In this document: positions 1 through 10,566 of the stretch, one piece after another
How the letters are laid out: the number at the start of each line of letters is the position of its first letter
Numbering within the stretch: the first letter of the stretch is position 1
Assembly (NCBI RefSeq): GCF_000151315.2
Contig: NW_011887294.1
Span: forward strand, 975,951 to 1,039,950
Direction of reading: 5' to 3'
DNA from: Capsaspora owczarzaki ATCC 30864
Taxonomy: Eukaryota > Opisthokonta > Filasterea
Length of the DNA: 64,000 nucleotides
Made by a program: the position numbers and the translations under genes
Notes under the pieces: model-generated
Database searches by the model: none
What the model was told of the DNA's origin: nothing
Seen by the model: the letters and a program-made list of their open reading frames with translations, nothing else

Positions 1-343
1 ACAAAGAGCGCAGTGAGCCCAAAGACATGAGAACACGCTGTTCACTGCTGGCTGTGTTGTATGTAATGCCGCAGTGGATAGTGCTCGGCTTGATGCGTGT
101 GTGTGTGTGTGTGTGTGGTTTCGTTATCGATCGCCACATGCTCATGCAATTTGCAGAGCGAAAGGGCAGTTTCCATGTGTGTCGCTCTCTCTCTCTCTCT
201 CTCCCTCAACCCTGCCTCACGCTCAATCCCTTTTGCAAAACTGCAAACGAAATGCAGGTAGAGAGGCAAGTCAACGCATCGACTCGTATGCGATCATCTT
301 GAAGCACTCCGCCAAGAATCAGCGTGAGCGTTGTTTCATCACC

Positions 344-378
<35 letters not shown>

Positions 379-403
379 TCTTTTCTTTCAGCCAAGAACT
401 CAC
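1..403 (-). other. Intron of the AdoMetDC gene, rich in simple repeats
   Basis: Starts at a GTGAGT donor (sense strand) at 403 and is not closed inside the window. It holds a run of about 34 T (+ strand, about 344-377), a TG repeat near 97-117 and a CT repeat near 184-203. No frame here matches the second AdoMetDC segment. Confidence 0.5.
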
Positions 404-646
404 CCGGTCGTCGCAGCTCGGGCTGTCGGCAAACTCAATCTCAAGAAGCTTCTCGGTGCCTTCGAAGAACTCGGGCGATTCCGGCTGCTCCGGAGCGGCA
501 GGACTTGCGCTGATGGCGGCGCGCGTGTCGGCGTCGGTGTCGGCGTCGGCGTCGGCGGTTTTACAGAGCATGGCACGCTTGAGGAGCTCGCGGTCATCGC
601 CATGGTCGCCATGGTCGCCAGATCGCTCGCATGTGTGTGCCGTCAT
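404..646 (-). CDS. AMD1: S-adenosylmethionine decarboxylase proenzyme, first coding exon (partial)
   Basis: Makes decarboxylated SAM, the aminopropyl donor for spermidine and spermine. The exon encodes a low-complexity Asp/Ala leader followed by FFEGTEKLLEIEFA, the N-terminal signature of eukaryotic AdoMetDC (human: FFEGTEKLLEVWF). It ends at a consensus donor (GTGAGT, sense strand, 403-398). In-frame ATGs lie at 646 and 571; the second would shorten the leader by 25 residues. The rest of the gene, including the self-cleavage serine and catalytic residues, lies past the left edge; positions 1-403 read as intron with a long sense-strand poly(A), a CA/TG repeat and a CT/GA repeat. The family is clear from the motif; the start is uncertain. 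Confidence 0.8.
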
Positions 647-718
647 GGGTGCAAAACGAGCCAGGGTCTCTTTTGATGTCTCGCAATGCAGCTTGATGGT
701 TGGTCGTGTTACTCCCAA

Positions 719-1091
719 AAAAAAAAAAAAATGACTACCCGTTGAAATCTAAAATTGTGATTATCCTCTGCGATATTTCACTCGCATCTCGTGGCCGTGT
801 TACGACGGCAAAAAAATCACAATCACAAGCCAAGCGAATCGTGGCACGAGAACGCCCACCTCTGAGGTACAGTTCCCGACCTGGAATGTGAGATTTTGTC
901 GGGGGTTTTTTTTTTTTTTTTTTTCGTTTTTTCTTTTTCTTTTTCTTGACTTTTCACCATCATGATTATTTTAAACAAGTGCATCACCGCAAATTCTCAT
1001 ACTGCATGACATGAAATTTGCACAGGTGGGCTTTTGGTGCGAATTGCTGCATTTGGGTTCCGACACTTTGACACAAATTCAAACAAAAATC
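719..1091. other. Intergenic: AdoMetDC upstream region and bZIP 3' flank
   Basis: No convincing coding frame or RNA gene. Contains a poly(A) run near 717-731 and a poly(T) run near 905-924. Confidence 0.5.
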
Positions 1092-2825
1092 TCATCGTGA
1101 AGCGCTTGGAAGCGGCATGCCAGGGATGACTTGCGACAAGAGCATCGACTTGAGGTAGCTGACTTCTTGCTCAAGAGAATGGATGCGCACACGGAGATTG
1201 GCATTTTCTTGCGCCACCGTTTCGCATTGAGACTTTGCAGCGAGAGACTTTTCGCGGTTTTTGTCGCGGCAGCGTCGAACAGCAATGTTGTTGCGCTCGC
1301 GTCGAGAGAGCTTGCGCTGCGGAAGATCGCCAGCGTCGAGTTCTTGGGCGCCGTCAGAATCACTGCTTGCAGAAGGAGCAGCAGCAGCAGCCTTCTCGGC
1401 AGCAACTGCAGCAACGGCACTGGCCTTGACAGGCTTGTTGCTGGAAGCAGCGGCACGCTGTGTGGTCGCTCGCGAGCGGGAGGAAGCAGCTCGCGGCTTG
1501 CTAATCGGGGACTGTTCGACAACTGGAGCAGCTGGAGCAGCTGGAGTAGCAGCAGCAGCGGACGGCGAAGGTTGGGGCGTCGACTCTTTCAACGGCGACG
1601 CAGGACTAAAGCTCTGCTCGGAAAAGAAGGCCGCGGGAGGTTGGAACGGCGAGAGGTCGTCAAACTCGAAGAGACCTGCAAAGTCGGGAAAGTGGGCGTT
1701 CGCAACGCTGGACGAGTTCAACGCATGCTCGACGCTCGAGTCGTCCAGCAGGCTCTGGAGGGCCCGAGAAGGGGAAGTGTCCGAGTGCGAGTTTGACACG
1801 GGCAGCGACCAAGAGCCTGCGGGAAGGCTGTCGCCTGCAAGCAGCAACGGAGCGACGGCAAGATTGTGATCGTGGGAGGAAACCAAAGGACTGGATTTGA
1901 GCAGCAAGCCTTCAACCGAAAGCGAGCGAGGATGATCGGCGAGAAGCAGGTGGTGGTCGTCAGCAAGGGTGACCAGGTCGGTGGCCGACGGAACGAGCGG
2001 AATGGAGGCCAGGACTGGTGGCGAAGACGGAACGTCAAGGCGCACAGCGACTGGCTGCGTCTGCACAGGAAGAGGACTCGCAAGCGACGGGTCGAGCTGT
2101 TGCATGGACAAGGACGGTGCATCAAGGTGCAGCACGAGATTTTCGTCGTTGAGAATGTCACGCAAGGATGCGTGTTCAAACCAATCGACAGCAGAGGAGG
2201 GCGGCGCAGCAGCAGCAGCACTCGAATGGGAGCCATCATCCAGGCGTGGGCGCTGAGCAGGCGGCGAAGCAAGTGCCTCCGAGCTGGGGCGCTTGGTGGC
2301 AGCAGTCGAGGCGCGACGGAAGGGGGCCGCAGAGTGCCCGGCAAGGTAAGACAGCATGTCGGGGTGGTGCAAGAGCCGGTCCACATCGCGCTCCTTGCTG
2401 GACGAGCCGAGAAGCTGGTGGAGATAGAACGCCGCGACAGGAGTAGGCGCGGGAATGTCGTCGCAAGCATCCAAGGTCGAGGGAGGCGATGACAAGGTGG
2501 ACAAAGGGGAAGAAACGGAATCGAACGACGGGGGGAGAATCGAAGCGGCGCGCTGGGAAGCGGCCGTGGCCAGGGAAAACGGGGTACTCACATGACAGGT
2601 TGTTGTTGTTGATGTAGTTGATATTGTGGTAGCTTTGGTGTTTGGGGGGGGGGTTGTTTGTGAAAACGGGGTTTGTAAAACTTCAAACCGAGGTTTTTGG
2701 AGGGCGCTTTTGTGTTCTCGTTCTTCTTGCTTCTTGCATCTGACTTGTCTGGCAATTTTTTGAAAATAAAAAATCGCCAAAACCGACAGAGTTGGGGAAC
2801 AGAAAAGAGGAGAACAAAAGGCCAA
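1092..2825 (-). CDS. bZIP transcription factor, C/EBP-like
   Basis: The C-terminal about 75 residues form a bZIP domain. The basic region contains RRERNNIAVRRCRDKNR (N-x7-R spacing) and is followed by a leucine-zipper coiled coil. The NNIAVR core is that of C/EBP proteins (NNIAVRKSR), so it should bind palindromic DNA as a dimer. The other roughly 400-450 residues are Ser/Pro/Ala-rich, as in activation domains. The frame is open from 2825, but its only in-frame ATG before the bulk of the protein is at 2357, well inside sequence that looks coding; a spliced upstream exon carrying the true start is likely, perhaps between 2830 and 3150. The C-terminal boundary (stop at 1092) is firm. A Cys replaces the C/EBP Ser in the basic region. 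Confidence 0.8.
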   Translation of the reverse strand: MAFCSPLFCSPTLSVLAIFYFQKIARQVRCKKQEEREHKSALQKPRFEVLQTPFSQTTPPPNTKATTISTTSTTTTCHVSTPFSLATAASQRAASILPPSFDSVSSPLSTLSSPPSTLDACDDIPAPTPVAAFYLHQLLGSSSKERDVDRLLHHPDMLSYLAGHSAAPFRRASTAATKRPSSEALASPPAQRPRLDDGSHSSAAAAAPPSSAVDWFEHASLRDILNDENLVLHLDAPSLSMQQLDPSLASPLPVQTQPVAVRLDVPSSPPVLASIPLVPSATDLVTLADDHHLLLADHPRSLSVEGLLLKSSPLVSSHDHNLAVAPLLLAGDSLPAGSWSLPVSNSHSDTSPSRALQSLLDDSSVEHALNSSSVANAHFPDFAGLFEFDDLSPFQPPAAFFSEQSFSPASPLKESTPQPSPSAAAATPAAPAAPVVEQSPISKPRAASSRSRATTQRAAASSNKPVKASAVAAVAAEKAAAAAPSASSDSDGAQELDAGDLPQRKLSRRERNNIAVRRCRDKNREKSLAAKSQCETVAQENANLRVRIHSLEQEVSYLKSMLLSQVIPGMPLPSASR

Positions 2826-4427
2826 AGACCAGAAACCAGGAAGAAGCTTCAGGGGGAGGGGAGAATCCGGTAGAGAGTAGAAATGTCAAAGCGGGAAGCG
2901 AGTTCGGGGTGTGAGGATGTTTTCAATTTCTTGAGCTTGTGTTTTGTTCTTGGTCTTTTTTTGGTCCAACGACAGGTCGGGACGGGAAGGTGGCAAAATC
3001 GCTCAGATTTGCTGAAAAGCGGCAAGGAAGCGTTAAACGCGTTTTGTGCAGACTTGGAAAAGTTGATGTAGACCCATGGTGCGGGCACCGACGTTGCTAG
3101 CGAACGGCACCAGTGTGTTCATACTGAACAGCGCAGCTGCAGGGTAGCGGCTCCGAGCGGCGATTCAAGCAAAAATAGAGAGCGAGCGATTTCGGACTTT
3201 GGCCAAAAAAAAAAATACTCAGAAAAAAATAAAAAAAACACGGAAGCCAAAGTAAATCCAAACTTGGAGACCATGACGTCAAGTCAAAAGAAATTGACGA
3301 CAAGCTTGGAGTGTGTGGAAAGGCAGAGGGAGAACAAAAAGGAGAAAAACAAAGAGAGAGAGAGAGAAACACAGAGTTCAGAGGCGGGCGCGGCATGGCG
3401 GAAGCGACGAGCCAAAAGTGCCAAAGGGAGCAGCGGAGCCAATGAAAGAATCGGAGTGCCATGCGTTCAAGATGCTGCCGCGACCGCCGCGGACAGACAG
3501 CAAGCAGGCGCATTGCTGCTGCTGCTGCTGCTTCTGCTGCTGGCGGCACGGCAAGTCCATTCGAAAGTCAGCTTGAGACGGAGCGGAGAGCGAACGAACG
3601 GATGGCAGGCGAAAGTTCGAGAAGGAAAAAAAAAAAAAAAAAAAATAGAAAACACGAGGAAAAAAAAAAAGAAAAAAAAAAAAGAAAAAGGTCAACGCTG
3701 ACGAGGTTGGTTCGTCATAGTCGATGAAGAGAAGGACAAGGGAGAAAGAGAAAAGGAGGAGGAGAAGGACCGGAGTTTGGTTTGGTGCTTGGTGTTGTCT
3801 GCAAAGTGTTGTGGCGATTCTGTCTTGGATTTAAAGAATGAGCCAAAGACCCGATTTGGAGGGTTTGGGACGAACGAGAACGCATCGATTGCATCATCAT
3901 GTTGACATCGCCCAGCCAAAGTGATGGATCTTTGCATTGGGCGCGCGACCGCGCAGCAGCCACATGGAATTATTACTCACTCGCATTGAGATTGTCCATT
4001 GTTGAGGGCGTTGATGTCACACAGGTCAAGGGATGCAAAAAAAAAAAAAAAAAAAAATTCGTTTGTTTTGAGGAAACAACACCAAAGTACTCCAACAGCA
4101 ACGTCAACAAACACCACGCATCTCCTTTTTCCCCCCCCCCCACCGACGAAGCGTGGCTCGCGATGAATCGGACATTGCTGATTTGAATAAAAGCGAGGTG
4201 CAGATTAAAGTATTAAAAACAAGAAGAAGAAAAACACATCCACAATGACAAAAGTCCACCAATTGAAACGATCAGCGAGACATCGCTTGGTGGACGGGCA
4301 ACCACAATGACGACAAACAAACATCAAAGAACTATTTGAAACAAAGAAAAAAAGTCCCAACAAAAAGAAGGCCAAGCAATCGCCGAGGAGGAAGACGACA
4401 AACAAGATGAATCAAGGCTGTGCTGCT
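2826..4427. other. Intergenic: bZIP 5' region and SH2-gene 3' flank
   Basis: No frame in this 1.6 kb resembles a protein. It holds several poly(A) runs on the + strand (around 3629-3680 and 4037-4057), a GCT/CTG repeat near 3512-3540 and purine-rich stretches. An undetected first exon of the bZIP gene could lie in its left half. Confidence 0.4.
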
Positions 4428-6313
4428 TCAATCCCAATCATCGTCGTTGACTTCCTCGACCTCATCGTCGTCGTCCGAGTCGCCCAGAGCGTCGTACCGG
4501 GCAACAATCTTGGCAAGAGACTCGGCCATGCTGTTGGCGGAGGCGGTGTTTTGACGCTGCAGCTGGGGCGCCGGCTCGACCTTCTTGAGTTGGCCAGTGT
4601 GTCCTCGAATGGCGCTCAGCAGACTGTCGCGAGCATCGGGGACGGCAGGCGCAATCTCCCTGCGCTCACCGGGTGGTGGCAAAACCAAGGGCGTAAACTC
4701 GGGCATGGCCATCATGGGCGGCGGCGGTGGGGGCGGGGCAGTGAAGGACGGCGGCGCTGGCGGCGCGGCGGAAGCAGCAGCATCAGCATCAGCCGTCTCG
4801 TCCACCTCAGCCAAGGCTTCGGGCTCGGCCTCGGCGGCAGCCGGTGCCGCAAACACTGCCGGGTCGATGAAGAATTGTTGGCCTGACTTGCTGTCCACGT
4901 AAATCTCTGCGCGCGACATGTAGTACTCTTCAATGATTTGCTTTTGCTCCTCTGTTTGGTGCACGTCGTCGCTCGTGCCGTAAATGTCCTCTCCAGCATC
5001 CGAGTAAGGCGCTGGTGCGTTAATGGGGTCCATGTTCATGTACTCGTCTAGTTGGGCGAGCGGGCCGTCCAGGAAGCTCAGCGACGGCAGAGCCGAAGGT
5101 GCAGGAGACGTGCCGACCGGTGAAGTACCGAGGGGCGTTTGTGCCGACGGAGGTTGCGTTGGCGGCGCGGGCGCCATCGACGTTGGCCGTGGCGGCTTGA
5201 ATTCGTTGCTGGTCGGTTGGGACACTGCGCTTGCAGCGGACGGCGGCGGTGGCGGCGCCTTGGACGCTGGCCGGGGTGGCGCAATGTCATTGTTTGACGA
5301 AGGCAGCGGGGAGTGGGGGCCAGCAGCGGCCATAACTGAGTTAAAGTTGCCCGGCGTGACCGAAAGGTGTGCAGGCTTTGCGTTGCGCATCACTACTGGG
5401 GGAGTAGCAGGCTGCGCGGGAGCGGACGGCGAGCCCGGTGCGGCTTGGCCTGGCTTTGGTGGCCGTGGGGGTGCAATTTCCTCGGGCAGAGACGCTGTGC
5501 GATGCACGAGCGATTTTGGCGGAATGACAGGTGCCTGCTCCTCGGCGCCAAAGCTCGCGCCGCGCACAGACTGGCGGCGGGGCAGCGGTGGAGGAGACTC
5601 TGTGTTTGGGCGAGGCAACCGCCCAGTGGTGTTGACGATCGGCTGGTGCAATGCCATGCGCTGGCCAGGCAGCAGCATTTCTTGTGCGGGGCCAGCCATG
5701 TCCGACGGGCGCGGGGCCTTGGGCGGGGGAACGCCGCCGCTGAGGCGCAGCGTGCCGCCACCGTTCGAAATGGTCGAAGGGGGTCGCTGTGTGCCAGGCA
5801 CCGGCGGTGGGTTGTTGTTGGCGGTCGTGCGTTGTGGTCCGGCGGCCATCAGGCGCTCTCGGGTCGCAGTGGTTTGCTGGACAAGCAGGGCGTTGCGGTT
5901 GGCGCTCGCGGGATCGGTCGAGATTGGCACCTTCAGAATGACGGGGTCGTCCGACTTGTTTGTGCGAATGGGTCGCTGCATGTAGTACAGCACAAGCTCG
6001 GGCACGGAGGAAAACTTTTTCTTGGAGATGTACACTTGTTTTGAATCGTCAACGTGAATCTTAAAGTGCTTGATGACGCCCTTCGAGCTGGTCCAGGAAC
6101 GACGAAAGACGATCAGGGCACGACCGACGAGAAAATGAACGTGAAATGATGGAACGCTAGTGAGCAAGCTGTCACACAAAAGTTACCCACACAGAAGGGT
6201 AGAAAGGTGTTGGCTTACATGACGCCGATCGAGTAGGTTCCGGCAATGCTCTCGCTGGGTCGAACGAGGAATGCGCCGTCATATTGGATGTATGCATTCA
6301 AGAGCCCTTGAAC
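4428..6313 (-). CDS. SH2-domain adaptor protein (5' part not resolved)
   Basis: A phosphotyrosine-signalling adaptor without a visible catalytic domain. Two exons are firm: 6219-6313 and 4428-6087. They join in phase (GT donor at 6218, AG acceptor before 6087) to give an SH2 domain: the FLVRPSES strand with the phosphotyrosine-binding Arg, GTYSIGV, then HFKI and a C-terminal SH2 segment ending near PVILKVP. The N-terminal SH2 part (usual W-x-x-G) must lie in an exon upstream of 6313 that I could not identify. After the SH2 come about 450 residues of Pro-rich PxxP sequence with candidate tyrosine motifs, including EYMNMD (5031-5042), DIYGTSDD and EEYYMS, and an acidic C-terminus. The layout suggests a docking protein with SH3 ligands and sites for other SH2 proteins. 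Confidence 0.8.
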
Positions 6314-6906
6314 CTGACAGAAGGGAGGGAGGTGGGAACCGGAAAACAGGCAAACACAGAAGAAAAGAAAGGAGGGAAAAAAAAAAAAAAAAAAAAAAAA
6401 AGAGGCCAAGGTGAGATTTGATTGTTTTGTGGCACGACGCAACCGCTCGATTTGGCTGATGACACGGAGAGCGAAAAATGTTGAACAGAAGAGCCAACGA
6501 GACAACGAGAGACAGAGCTGGATGTTTGACCAAACCCGCCCTCGCAAAAGGCAAAGACAGGAAAGAAAAAAAACCTTCAAAAAACAAAAAAAAAACAAGC
6601 CTCAAAAGCGAGAATGTGGGAAATGGCAAAAAGCGTGACCAACCACAAAACGAGCGAGCACCAAGCCTTGACCACAGACAACATCTGTCCATTCCAATTC
6701 TCCCACCCCCGTCGGCTTTGGGTGAGGAGGCGGGGCTCTTTGAGTCCCGTCATGCAGCGCTGTCGTGGTTGATCTTCGCACATGCAGTCTCGGCTTGTTC
6801 GCCGTCCGCCCTTGCAGAAGTTATCTCGTATTTTTTTGTTTTTTTTTTTTATCCGTTTTTTTTTTTTTGAATTATCTTTTTTTTTTTTTTGACGATTTTA
6901 TAAATC

Positions 6907-6940
<34 letters not shown>

Positions 6941-7139
6941 TTTTGGTGGCTTGTTTTTCCTCTTTTGATATTTGCGTCCACGGGTTCACATTGGCTTCCA
7001 GCGTGGACCCTGCGGTTTTTGCGCCTCGTCATCACGAAACTGGGACGCGCACTGTCCAAATCGATGCAGTAGCACGAGCTGCAGCCACACAGCGCGCATG
7101 CAGCGACACTCGATTTCGCGAAAGTGCCGCTTTTACCAC

Positions 7140-7171
<32 letters not shown>

Positions 7172-8111
7172 CTCGCAGATTGGCCAACCGTCCATTCGAG
7201 GTGGAGAGAGACGGGAGGCGTCCCCGTGCGGCACGAGACACACCATACCGATGCCCCCAAGACTAAAGCCATGCGCAAGTGCCCTTGGCAATCGCGGCAG
7301 GCGGTCGCATGTGGATCAAACGGGGTTGGTTGTCGACTGAAAAAGAAAAAAAAAACATTTTTTGTTGTTTTTGGATTTGTGATTTGGCTCTCCCGCTGTT
7401 ACTCATCCGAGCGCGACGGGTTTGTGCTGGATGGTCAGCAGGAACTCGTCGAGCGTGAGAGCGTCAACGATGAAAGCGCTGGATGAAGAGGAAGGAGAAG
7501 GACGAAAAGAAGGCAATGAAAAAAAAAAAACGCGGCTGGTTCACTGAGACTACAAAAGGGCAAAAGGACAAGAAGAGGGGCAGACTGTGTCGTACGCGAT
7601 CGCGATTAATCGTCACAAGACCGGGGATGGCGGACATGGTCGACAGCACAGGGAATGAATCAAACGCGAACGGAGGTGATTTGATTGAGAAGAGAGGGAA
7701 GAGTTGAGGGGAAAGGAAAGGAGAAAAAAAAAAAAAAAAAAAGACTGCACAAAAGCATTGCCGCCAGACTGTGCTTCTGTCAAGTCCACTTGCAGCATTT
7801 GGGGGGGGGGGAATTGAAACAACCACGCAATATTCTGTCTTAATTTTGATAGTGGGCGTAAGCAGGGGGTCGGGACGCCGCATTATATTTGTTGGAGTGT
7901 GCTAAACTGTATGTGACTCCACGACGAATCACAGTGGTCGCCCTTCGGCTCACCACTTGCAACTGACTTTTAATGTAGCTGTTTTATGGATGCCACTAAT
8001 AGCTTACATTGGTGGCCATAGAATTTACCACCTGACGCACACAGAAAAGCGTAGCTCGACCCCTCTCCCGGACATGTTCGGACATGTTTTCACATCTTGT
8101 CGACCCAAGCA
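6314..8111. other. Upstream region of the SH2 gene and 3' flank of the Rolling-stone-like gene
   Basis: About 1.8 kb dominated by A/T homopolymers (near 6377-6400, 6833-6940, 7140-7168 and 7722-7742). It must hold at least one missing SH2 exon. One short - frame at 7403-7478 has a good acceptor and ends in a stop but links to nothing recognised. No RNA gene seen. Confidence 0.4.
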
Positions 8112-9105
8112 TCACTGGCCGTGTTGCGGCGGGGTGAATGCGCCTCCTGGAACGCTCGGCACTTGACGACGAAGGAAGCGCTCGCGCACAGTTGCTACCA
8201 GGCCTGACAAGACGAAATGTATCACGGGCAGGCCGATCAACAAGACCAGGCACAGGTACATGGCAGCCTTGCCTGGGGTGGCATCGTAATCTAAAACCTT
8301 GTAAATGTATCTAACCAAAAAAAGAGGGGGGGGGAAAGTGGGGAAGACCAAGAAACAACGTGAGAAACTCGGGTGATTGCGGGGCGCGCAAGCAACAACT
8401 CCACTCCAAAACTTACGTGGTGCCATTATCGGTCACACCGTCGGCACCCCACCAAATGAGGGTGAGAATCATGTACGCAATGCCGTAGGTGAACAGAAAG
8501 TAAAGGTGCGCCAATCGGTGCGGCATGTCAGCAACCAGCATCTCAACGACGGCTTGGACTCCGTTGATGGCATGCTCGCTGATGTTGTACTCGGAAACAT
8601 CCGTCGTGGCGCTGTCAAACACCAGACCCCAGTACAGGATGACGACGGTGACAGCCGCGTCTGTGGCGAGCAAGTAGAGCACCCACAGCAGCCGTTGAGC
8701 GACGGTCGGGCGTGTGCCGGTGGGCGCGGCCAAGTTTGGCTCGGACATGCGCATTTGGTTGCTCTTTTCGCTGTCCGGGGAGAGCTGAGAGGTCGATGTG
8801 TGCAACTGGTCCGTTGCAGTGGGCCAACCGTGAAACCAGTGCAAGGCGGCGCCGATGAACGCCAGGGCAAAGTAGGTCGCGAGGAGCAGGTACGACCAGT
8901 TTGTCAGATAGATGAGCCATCGATTGTCGTCGGAATGGACGATGAGGGACACAAGCCAGCCGAACGAGTATCCTGCCTGAAGAAAGCGGTACAGCACAAA
9001 CGCCCACTGTGGCAGGTACGTGCTGGATGTGAAGACGGCGTGATTGGTTGCGTGCAGCCCCCAAACGTAGCGGGAAGGACCAAAGTGGGTCTTGAAGAAG
9101 GACAT
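8112..9105 (-). CDS. Rolling-stone-like (Rost) multi-pass membrane protein
   Basis: Two exons, 8417-9105 and 8112-8310, spliced in phase (GTAAGT donor; acceptor after a pyrimidine run), give 295 aa starting at the ATG at 9105. The sequence has about seven hydrophobic segments. The pattern of WLxHxxNHAVF-like N-terminal text, a central HWFHGW turn, repeated aromatic transmembrane segments and a C-terminal YKVLDYDATPGKAA resembles the Drosophila Rolling stone family (myoblast fusion) and related androgen-induced/FAR-17a-like proteins. In unicellular relatives the role is unknown; membrane localisation is the only safe inference. The C-terminus is Arg-rich and probably cytosolic. Confidence 0.7.
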
Positions 9106-9999
9106 CTTCTTATGGAAAGGGGCTTCGGGTATGATGAAGATGCTTGTTTTGTTGGCTGTCCTAGGGCGTGATACCTTGAGCGCTTCGTTTGAGTGCTTGA
9201 GTGGCTGAGAGACGAAATTGGAAGGCCAAGCGAGGGGCGATTTTGCGGTTTTTGAGGATGAAATTGGCAGAGATTGGTTGTGCCTGTCGTCGCTCGAGCA
9301 AGGAAGAGAGCAGTGAGTTTTGAGATGATATCAGAGCATACTGTATGCAGAGCAGCAGCGGAAGCGGAAGCGAGGGAGGCGTCTGAAATGAACGAGTCGA
9401 AATGGAGAAAATGCGGTATCCAAGGCAAGGGTCATTTAGCAGCAGCCAATTTTGCCCGCCGACGTTGACCAGCCACACATGCACGCGAGGGAGACACACG
9501 GACTGAGCCACTGCGCAGAGTGGTGTTTGTCGTGTTTGTTGTGTTTGTACGGCCCGAACATCGGAGAGGGGGGGGGGCAAGTTGCATTGGGGAGAAGAAA
9601 GGCGGAGCGAACCTGGGAAAAGGATGGAGAAAGCGCACCTACCTCTTGAAGGTAGAGACAGACTGGAGACAACTAGTAAGTAGAATTGAGAGACTGAGCA
9701 AGTGATTATGATGTGGGCTTTTGGAGGCAAACAATGGAAAGAGTGGAAGGATTTGTTGGCTGGTCGGAATTGACGAGACGTTCGTTGAGGAGATGCGATT
9801 TTGCTGCATTGATGGTACGTTTGCATGGGAATTACTCAAAGTCCTTCCTTTGCTCGCAAGACTCTCACCAAGGTATCAACAAGACACTCTGTCAACCAAA
9901 TCAGCCTGTACAACCAACCTGCACAATCAAAAAACTAAAACTGCAACGAAACACAAATCGACGAAATCAAAAAAAAACTTCTGTGAAAAGTCAAGGGTT
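9106..9999. other. Intergenic: upstream of the Rolling-stone-like gene, downstream of H2A
   Basis: No coding frame with family resemblance and no RNA gene. Short ORFs here look like chance. The right end carries the conserved block downstream of the histone hairpin. Confidence 0.45.
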
Positions 10000-10016
10000 G
10001 GTGTTGAATAAACACC
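10000..10016 (-). promoter_or_regulatory. Histone H2A mRNA 3' hairpin
   Basis: On the - strand reads GGTGTT TATTC AACACC: a perfect 6-bp stem with a 5-nt loop, about 95 nt after the H2A stop. The same 17-mer follows H2B. It is followed by AACCC and, 8 nt after the stem, by ACTTTTC. This is the place and form of the SLBP-bound histone stem-loop, which normally has a 4-nt loop and ACCCA downstream. Confidence 0.75.
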
Positions 10017-10110
10017 AGGTATTGTTGTAGTAGTTTTAAGGATTTTGAATAGATAGATAGAAGAGGGAAGAAAGAAGAGCAAAAAGTTACTCGCGTACAG
10101 AAGAGCACGC

Positions 10111-10566
10111 TTAGTACTCCTGGGACTGCGAGCCACCCTTCTTGCCGCTGGCAGCCTTCTTGACGGGGGCAGCGTCAGCTTCAGACTCGCCCTTGGGGAG
10201 GAGGACGGTGTGGATGTTGGGGAGGACACCACCCTGGGCGATGGTGACGCCGGCGAGCAGCTTGTTGAGCTCCTCATCGTTGCGGATGGCGAGCTGGAGG
10301 TGACGGGGGTTGATGCGCGTCTTCTTGTTGTCGCGGGCAGCGTTGCCGGCAAGCTCGAGGATTTCGGCAGCGAGGTACTCGAGGACGGCAGCGAGGTACA
10401 CGGGGGCACCAGCGCCGACGCGCTCAGCGTACGAGCCCTTGCGGAGCATGCGGTGGATGCGACCGACGGGGAACTGCAGGCCCGCGCGCGTCGAGCGCGT
10501 CTTCTGCTTCTTGTTGGCGGCGGCGGACGAAGCCGTCTCGGCGCCCTTCTTGCCACGACCGGACAT
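10111..10566 (-). CDS. Histone H2A, H2A.X type
   Basis: Core histone of the H2A-H2B dimer, 151 aa, no intron. Starts MSGRGKKG at the ATG at 10566 (an upstream non-ATG extension is not needed). The histone fold is typical: [12 protein letters not shown], the acidic-patch region [21 protein letters not shown] and [21 protein letters not shown]. The tail is long and ends SQSQEY: the terminal SQEY fits the SQ[E/D]-hydrophobic motif phosphorylated by ATM/ATR-type kinases (gamma-H2AX). Divergent from H2B with 444 bp between start codons, so co-regulation from a shared promoter is likely. The 3' hairpin suggests replication-dependent, non-polyadenylated mRNA. Confidence 0.97.
   Translation of the reverse strand: MSGRGKKGAETASSAAANKKQKTRSTRAGLQFPVGRIHRMLRKGSYAERVGAGAPVYLAAVLEYLAAEILELAGNAARDNKKTRINPRHLQLAIRNDEELNKLLAGVTIAQGGVLPNIHTVLLPKGESEADAAPVKKAASGKKGGSQSQEY

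Noticed and set aside
3899-4186. 95-aa + strand frame
   Set aside because: No family resemblance; runs through a poly(A) tract and lies in what looks like 3' flank.
7403-7478. Possible short - strand terminal exon (AFIVDALTLDEFLLTIQHKP then VALG, stop)
   Set aside because: Good acceptor and protein-like text, but no preceding exon joins in phase and it does not fit the missing SH2 segment; kept only as a lead.
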